A stretch of 18,787 nt of DNA, taken from contig DDJC01000046.1 in NCBI GenBank assembly GCA_002339015.1, positions 1,087 through 19,873 on the forward strand, given 5' to 3'. Shown here piece by piece: positions 15,026 through 18,787 of this stretch. Origin of the DNA: Burkholderiales bacterium UBA1834 (GTDB lineage: Bacteria; Pseudomonadota; Gammaproteobacteria; Burkholderiales; Burkholderiaceae_C). Both the position numbers and the translations under genes were made by a program. Under the pieces are notes generated by a model. The model was given only the letters and a program-made list of their open reading frames with translations, had not been told where the DNA came from and did no database searches. How positions within the stretch are numbered: position 1 is the stretch's first letter; each line of letters begins with the position of its first letter.

Positions 15026-15610
15026 TCAGGCATCCAGTGCCAGGCGGGCCTGGAGGCGCTGTTTCACGCTTGGCCACTCGGCATCGATGATGCTGAAGCG
15101 CACTGAGTTGCGGATGAAGCCATCAGGCATGATGCGTTCCTGGCGCAGGATGCCTTCCTGCTGAGCGCCCAGGCGGAGGATCGCGGCGCGCGACACGGTA
15201 TTGCGCTCATCGGTCTGGAGTTGCACGCGCACACAGCCCATGGCGTCGAAGGCCTGGCTCAACATCAGCAGCTTGGCCTCCGTGTTGGCGAAGCTGCGCT
15301 GCCAGGAGCGCGCCAGCCAGGTGTGCCCGATCTCCAGCTTTCTGTTGGCCGCATCGACTTTCCAGAAGCGGGACGAGCCGATGATCTGGCCTGTGTCACG
15401 CAGGGTGGTCACGAAAGGCATCACATGGCCTTGCTGCTCGCCCTGGAGGGCGTTGGCGATGTAGGCCTCGACCGTCTGTGCTGAGGGCACCACCGTGAAG
15501 GGCAGGTTCCACAGTTCGCCGTCACTGGCGGCCAGCACCAGCGCCTGGGCATCGCTGGCCCGCAGGGGGCGCATCACGATGCGTTGCCCGGTCAAGGTCG
15601 GTGTGCTCAT
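15026..15610 (-). CDS. GNAT family N-acetyltransferase (RimJ/RimL-like)
   Basis: This 194-residue cytoplasmic enzyme is of the Acetyltransf_3 type, expected to transfer acetyl from acetyl-CoA to an amine; the substrate is unknown. It opens with 'LTGQRIVMRPLRASDA', the usual start of RimL-like proteins. It then has 'GQIIGSSRFW' (beta-strand 4 region), 'LEIGHTWLARSWQRSFANTEAK' (acetyl-CoA binding region, with the common Gly-rich loop replaced by S-W-Q-R-S-F-A-N-T-E, as in a recognisable subfamily), 'GCVRVQLQTDERNTVSRAAILRLGA' and 'MPDGFIRNSVRFSIIDAEWP'. It starts 9 nt after the stop of the 66-residue membrane protein gene on the same strand, so the two are probably co-transcribed. The ribosome site is weak. 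Confidence 0.9.
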   Translation of the reverse strand: MSTPTLTGQRIVMRPLRASDAQALVLAASDGELWNLPFTVVPSAQTVEAYIANALQGEQQGHVMPFVTTLRDTGQIIGSSRFWKVDAANRKLEIGHTWLARSWQRSFANTEAKLLMLSQAFDAMGCVRVQLQTDERNTVSRAAILRLGAQQEGILRQERIMPDGFIRNSVRFSIIDAEWPSVKQRLQARLALDA

Positions 15611-15619
15611 GCTTCGTGC

Positions 15620-15820
15620 TCAGGGACATTCGCGTTTGAGGCGTCGTTGCCTGAGCATCCCGATGGTGATCAGCACAAGGCCGCACACCAGCTCTGACAG
15701 CCCGACCAAGGTGAAGGTGAGCGACTCGTTGTAGTAACCGATGGCCACCGCCGGGATGGCTGCAGCGAGCAGGACGATGCCGATGATCCAGAACATGTGG
15801 GCTTGTTTCGGGGCATCCAT
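15620..15820 (-). CDS. Small two-helix membrane protein
   Basis: This 66-residue protein has two predicted membrane helices: about residues 10-28 (FWIIGIVLLAAAIPAVAIGY) and 34-55 (LTFTLVGLSELVCGLVLITI). It ends with a basic cytoplasmic tail (RQRRLKREC). I do not recognise a family and assign no function. It lies between the PaaX-like regulator gene (57 nt upstream) and the GNAT gene (9 nt downstream), all on the minus strand. The codon use is ordinary for the window and the tight junction with the GNAT gene supports it being real. Confidence 0.7.
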   Translation of the reverse strand: MDAPKQAHMFWIIGIVLLAAAIPAVAIGYYNESLTFTLVGLSELVCGLVLITIGMLRQRRLKRECP

Positions 15821-15877
15821 GGGGTGTTCAGTGTCCAGCGTGCAGGCGAGGCGATCGATGCTGCATCCTATCGCAGC

Positions 15878-16723
15878 TCAGTGCGGGCGTTTGTCTGCTG
15901 GCGGGGCTTCCTCACTGAGACCCGCGTTGACACGGCCGCCGCTGGAAAGATGGGCCAGCAGCTTCTGCCAGATCACATGGCCGGCACGGTCGTAAGCCTG
16001 CACGGCCTCATGGAAGGCTCGACGCTCGGCCACGTTGACCAGCGGCTCGGGCAGCAGGGGGTCGAACACCAGCTGGCGGATGGCGTCGTTGCCCAACAGG
16101 TAGCACTCGCGGGCGGCCACTTCGGTGTCGAGCTGGGCGGCGTGGTCCATCCAGGCCTGGAGCTTTCGCCGGGTGGCCTGGTAGCTGGCCGTGAGTGCGG
16201 CGCCATCCCAGAGCTGACGAGCGGCCTTTTCGCGCGCCGGATCCAGGTCGTGGGCGGAGAACACCGGCGCCGTGGGATCCAGGCCCAGTTTGTAGAGGCG
16301 CTCACGCGCCGCCGGGGCATGGCCCACCAGGTTGTCGGGGCGCAGGTAGAGCGTGGGCTCCAGCTCGCGAAACCCTGCCATGGTCATGGCGCGCTCTCGG
16401 GCGCGCAAAGCGGGCCGATCGCTGCGCCCCAGGGCGCCCGTGCTTACCATCAGCCAGCCGCCATCCCATTCGCAGGTGCGGTCTTCGAGCGTGCGCCAGC
16501 GCGATACGTCGCTGGCCAGGGGGGCCGCCTGGGGCCCCAGGCGGTAGCTGCCGCGCCCGGCGGCTTCCACCAGACCTGCAGCGGCCAGGCGCACCAGGGC
16601 GACCCGCACGCTGTTTTCCCGGATGCCGAACAGGGCGCACGCCCCCACCGCCTCCCGTGAGGACAGCGGGCCGTCGGCGGCCATCAGAAGGTTCAGGATG
16701 AGGTGTTTCGGGTTGGGTGCCAT
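15878..16723 (-). CDS. PaaX family transcriptional regulator
   Basis: This 281-residue cytoplasmic DNA-binding protein begins with a winged-helix region: 'HLILNLLMAAD', 'LSSREAVGACALFGIRENSVRVALVRLAAAGLVE' and 'GRGSYRLG', the N-terminal PaaX pattern. The middle contains 'RTCEWDGGWLMV' and 'RARERAMTMAGFRELEPTLYLRPDN', and the C-terminal half has 'REKAARQLWDG' and 'YDRAGHVIWQKL', consistent with the PaaX effector and dimerisation region. The E. coli member represses phenylacetate genes in response to phenylacetyl-CoA; no phenylacetate gene is visible here, so the ligand is open. The ATG at 16723 is preferred over a GTG at 16789 because the HTH begins right after it and a perfect inverted repeat that looks like an operator lies between the two starts. 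No clear ribosome site is seen. Confidence 0.88.
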   Translation of the reverse strand: MAPNPKHLILNLLMAADGPLSSREAVGACALFGIRENSVRVALVRLAAAGLVEAAGRGSYRLGPQAAPLASDVSRWRTLEDRTCEWDGGWLMVSTGALGRSDRPALRARERAMTMAGFRELEPTLYLRPDNLVGHAPAARERLYKLGLDPTAPVFSAHDLDPAREKAARQLWDGAALTASYQATRRKLQAWMDHAAQLDTEVAARECYLLGNDAIRQLVFDPLLPEPLVNVAERRAFHEAVQAYDRAGHVIWQKLLAHLSSGGRVNAGLSEEAPPADKRPH

Positions 16724-16756
16724 GAGCGGTTCGCGGGCCAGGTGGCACGAGGAGGT

Positions 16757-16783
16757 GTTGACGCGGCGCCATTTTGCGTCAAC
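16757..16783. promoter_or_regulatory. Probable operator upstream of the PaaX-like regulator gene
   Basis: GTTGACGC (16757-16764) and GCGTCAAC (16776-16783) form a perfect 8-bp inverted repeat separated by 11 nt. It lies 34-60 nt before the chosen ATG of the regulator gene, a placement typical of autoregulation. The half-site spacing (19 bp, centre to centre) suits a dimer binding one DNA face. Confidence 0.5.
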
Positions 16784-16819
16784 GGCCACCTTCGATCATG
16801 TCCGAAAGTATGCCCTTAA

Positions 16820-18787
16820 TCAGGCGGCCAGCACGACCACATCCTGCCCGGCGGTGACGCCGCTGCCTTCCTTGCAGCGCACGCTCAGCACGGTGCCTCT
16901 GGATGGCGCGGTGACCGGGAACTCCATCTTCATGGACTCGACCACGGCCAGGGTCTGGCCTTCGTCGACCGTGTCGCCCTCGGTCACCAGCACCTTCCAC
17001 ACGCTGCCGGGCACGGGGCTGCCTACGGCGGTGGCGCCTTCGGGCAGGGCGGTGTCGTCGGGAGGCGGGGACACGTCCAGTTCGCTGAGGCTGCCATCCT
17101 GACCGGAGGCCTTCCAGCGCTCGCGTTCGGCATCGAAGGCGGCCTGCTGGCCTTGTTTGAAGGCGCTGATGCTGTCTGCTTCCTGGCTCAGGAAGTTGCG
17201 GTAGTCGCGCAGGCTGAAGGTGCCGTCTTCGATGCGGAGCTTCAGGCGCCCGGCCGGGAAGTCGCGGCGCATCCGCAGCAGTTCTTCTTCGCCGACAGGG
17301 TAGAAGCGGATCTGGTCGAAGAAGCGCAGCAACCAGGGTTTGCCGGCTTCGAAATCCATTGCGCCGTGACGCTCGTCGCGCCAGCGGTTCCACATCTGCA
17401 CCGTGCGGCCCACGAACTGGTAGCCGCCCGGGCCTTCCATGCCGTAGACGCACAGATAGGCGCCGCCGATGCCCACAGCGTTCTCGGGTGTCCAGGTGCG
17501 GGCAGGGTTGTACTTGGTGGTGACCAGGCGGTGGCGCGGGTCCAGCGGCGTGGCCACGGGCGCGCCCAGGTAGACGTCACCCAGCCCCATCACCAGGTAG
17601 CTGGCATCGAAGAGGATGCGCTTGACGTCGTCGATGCTGCCCAGACCATTGATGCGCCGGATGAACTCGATGTTGCTGGGGCACCAGGGGGCATCGGCGC
17701 GTACCGACTGCATGTATTTCTCGATGGCCAGGCGCGTGGCGCTGTCGTCCCAGGACAGGGGCAGCCACACGGTGCGGGTGGGCACGGTGAGCTCGTCCAG
17801 CGATGGCATCGAGGCTTCGGCCTGGTCGATGGCTTGCAGCAGCTGGGCGCGGGGCAGGGTGGCCGGGTCGAAGTGGATCTGCAGGGAGCGGATGCCGGGG
17901 GTCATGTCGACGATGCCGCTCAATTCGCCTTGCCGGCGTTGTTCATCCAGCGCGGTCATCAGCGCATGCACATGGAAGCGCAGCGTGAGGTCGAGCACCA
18001 GCGGCCCGAATTCGATCAGCAGGTAGCGGTCACCGGCCTGGCGGATGCAGCGGGCGGGGCGATTGGTGGTGTCGTCGGCTGGGCGCTGGCCCAGGATAGG
18101 AGATAGTGCCGCTGTCACTTCGCGTGCAGGGATACCTGCCGGCAACGACGGGAAATTGGTTGCCGGGGCAGGATTTGAACCCACGCCCGTTACTTGGGCG
18201 CCTGTGGCGGCCACGACGGCATCTTGTGCCTGTTGCAGCGCTTGCGCCTGCTCATGCGTCAACGCGACGAAGCGCAGCGTGTCACCTGCCTTGAGCTGCC
18301 CCAGCTTCCAGCGCTCGGCCGCGACCACCACAGCCGGGCACACGAAGCCGCCCAGGCTGGGGCCGTCGGGGCCCAGGATCACAGGCATGTCGCCGGTGAA
18401 GTCGATGGCGCCGATGGCGTAGGCGTTGTCGTGGATGTTCGAGGGGTGCAGGCCGGCCTCGCCGCCATCGGCGCGCGCCCATTGGGGCTTGGGGCCGATC
18501 AGGCGCACGCCGGTGCGGCTGCTGTTGTAGTGCACCTGGTAGTCGGTACCGAAGAAGGTGGCGATGTCCTCAGGCGTGAAGAAGTCGGGGGCGCCGTGCG
18601 GACCGTAGAGCACGCCGATGGTCCAGTGGCGGGCGAAAGGGCTGGTGATGAGCGCGGCCGTGGCGCTGGGGTCGTTACCGCCTGCGCTGTGACTTGCCGG
18701 GAAGCCAGCGGGCGCACCATCGGTGGCCGCGAAGGCATGCAGCATGTCGCCTGTGCGCAGCGTACGGCCGGCATGGCCGCCGAACTG
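16820..18787 (-). CDS. uca: Urea carboxylase, C-terminal part (partial; AHS2 end, AHS1, biotin carrier)
   Basis: The last 655 residues are present; the frame stays open to the right edge, so the N-terminal biotin carboxylase part is outside. Urea carboxylase makes allophanate from urea, bicarbonate and ATP in the cytoplasm. The fragment starts in the AHS2-type region ('FGGHAGRTLRTGDML', 'FARHWTIGVLYGPHGAPDFFT', 'DMPVILGPDGPSLGGFVCPAV'). The AHS1-type region follows at about 246-467 ('GDRYLLIEFGP', 'TPGIRSLQIHFDP', 'FDASYLVMGLGDVYLGAP', 'GIGGAYLCVYGMEGPGGYQF'). It ends in a biotinyl carrier domain whose 'ESMKMEF' holds the biotin lysine (fragment residue 620, codon 16928-16930). An allophanate hydrolase gene often neighbours it but is not seen; downstream lies the PaaX-like gene, 96 nt away. 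The linker between AHS2 and AHS1 contains an odd palindromic, tRNA-like stretch. Confidence 0.96.
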   Translation of the reverse strand, partial: QFGGHAGRTLRTGDMLHAFAATDGAPAGFPASHSAGGNDPSATAALITSPFARHWTIGVLYGPHGAPDFFTPEDIATFFGTDYQVHYNSSRTGVRLIGPKPQWARADGGEAGLHPSNIHDNAYAIGAIDFTGDMPVILGPDGPSLGGFVCPAVVVAAERWKLGQLKAGDTLRFVALTHEQAQALQQAQDAVVAATGAQVTGVGSNPAPATNFPSLPAGIPAREVTAALSPILGQRPADDTTNRPARCIRQAGDRYLLIEFGPLVLDLTLRFHVHALMTALDEQRRQGELSGIVDMTPGIRSLQIHFDPATLPRAQLLQAIDQAEASMPSLDELTVPTRTVWLPLSWDDSATRLAIEKYMQSVRADAPWCPSNIEFIRRINGLGSIDDVKRILFDASYLVMGLGDVYLGAPVATPLDPRHRLVTTKYNPARTWTPENAVGIGGAYLCVYGMEGPGGYQFVGRTVQMWNRWRDERHGAMDFEAGKPWLLRFFDQIRFYPVGEEELLRMRRDFPAGRLKLRIEDGTFSLRDYRNFLSQEADSISAFKQGQQAAFDAERERWKASGQDGSLSELDVSPPPDDTALPEGATAVGSPVPGSVWKVLVTEGDTVDEGQTLAVVESMKMEFPVTAPSRGTVLSVRCKEGSGVTAGQDVVVLAA
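18135..18184. other. Palindrome with tRNA-3'-end-like sequence inside the urea carboxylase linker
   Basis: CCTGCCGGCAAC (18135-18146) and GTTGCCGGGGCAGG (18159-18172) are inverted repeats with a 2-nt bulge. On the minus strand, 18184-18157 includes GGGTTCAAATCC followed by a C-rich arm and ACCA, resembling a tRNA T-arm and 3' end. No matching 5' half or anticodon arm is present, so it is not a tRNA gene. It is read in frame as part of the AHS2-AHS1 linker (GSNPAPATNFP). Confidence 0.45.

Noticed and set aside
15797..16660. Plus-strand open frame of 287 codons over the PaaX-like gene
   Set aside because: The minus-strand PaaX reading has clear family motifs, and the plus-strand product has none.
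18157..18230. Complete tRNA gene on the minus strand
   Set aside because: Only a T-arm and 3'-end-like stretch is present; no acceptor 5' strand, D-arm or anticodon arm can be formed, and the region is coding.

Overview
The window looks like a chromosomal segment of a GC-rich betaproteobacterium, most likely order Burkholderiales (Comamonadaceae, Leptothrix or Aquabacterium type). The reasons are the strong G/C third-position bias, two PEP-CTERM proteins ending in the VPEP-hydrophobic-RRRR pattern common in that group, a DUF1841 protein, and a biotin-dependent urea carboxylase. This placement is an inference from gene content.

Layout, left to right. (1) Positions 1-125 hold the 3' end of an ABC-transporter ATPase, probably urtE of a urea uptake system. 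(2) Two minus-strand PEP-CTERM exported proteins follow: a lamin-tail-domain protein and an SdiA-regulated-like beta-propeller. (3) A plus-strand pair encodes an FKBP-type prolyl isomerase and a DUF1841 protein. (4) Positions 2745-14982 form the main block: two tandem, paralogous LapA-like RTX adhesins of 2934 and 963 residues. (5) A minus-strand group encodes a GNAT acetyltransferase, a 66-residue membrane protein and a PaaX-family regulator. (6) The C-terminal 655 residues of a urea carboxylase run off the right edge.

The adhesin pair is the most interesting part. Both proteins start with a LapA-type retention module, carry the LapG-type cleavage motif T-A-A-G at exactly residues 86-89, contain von Willebrand A domains with intact MIDAS motifs, and end in RTX nonapeptides plus a type I secretion C-terminal domain. 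The long one adds five Calx-beta-like repeats, seven cadherin-like repeats and a doubled 519-residue vWA unit. Their upstream regions keep the same layout at almost the same spacing: a CRP-like site, a 20-nt inverted repeat and a TACATT element. The inverted repeats differ in sequence but keep pairing, with five of eight base pairs changed on both sides.

Working model (inference): both adhesins are exported by a type I system encoded elsewhere, held at the surface by the retention module, and released by a LapG-like protease under c-di-GMP control through a LapD-like receptor. Their transcription or translation would be jointly controlled through the shared leader. The flanking urea genes are probably unrelated housekeeping neighbours.
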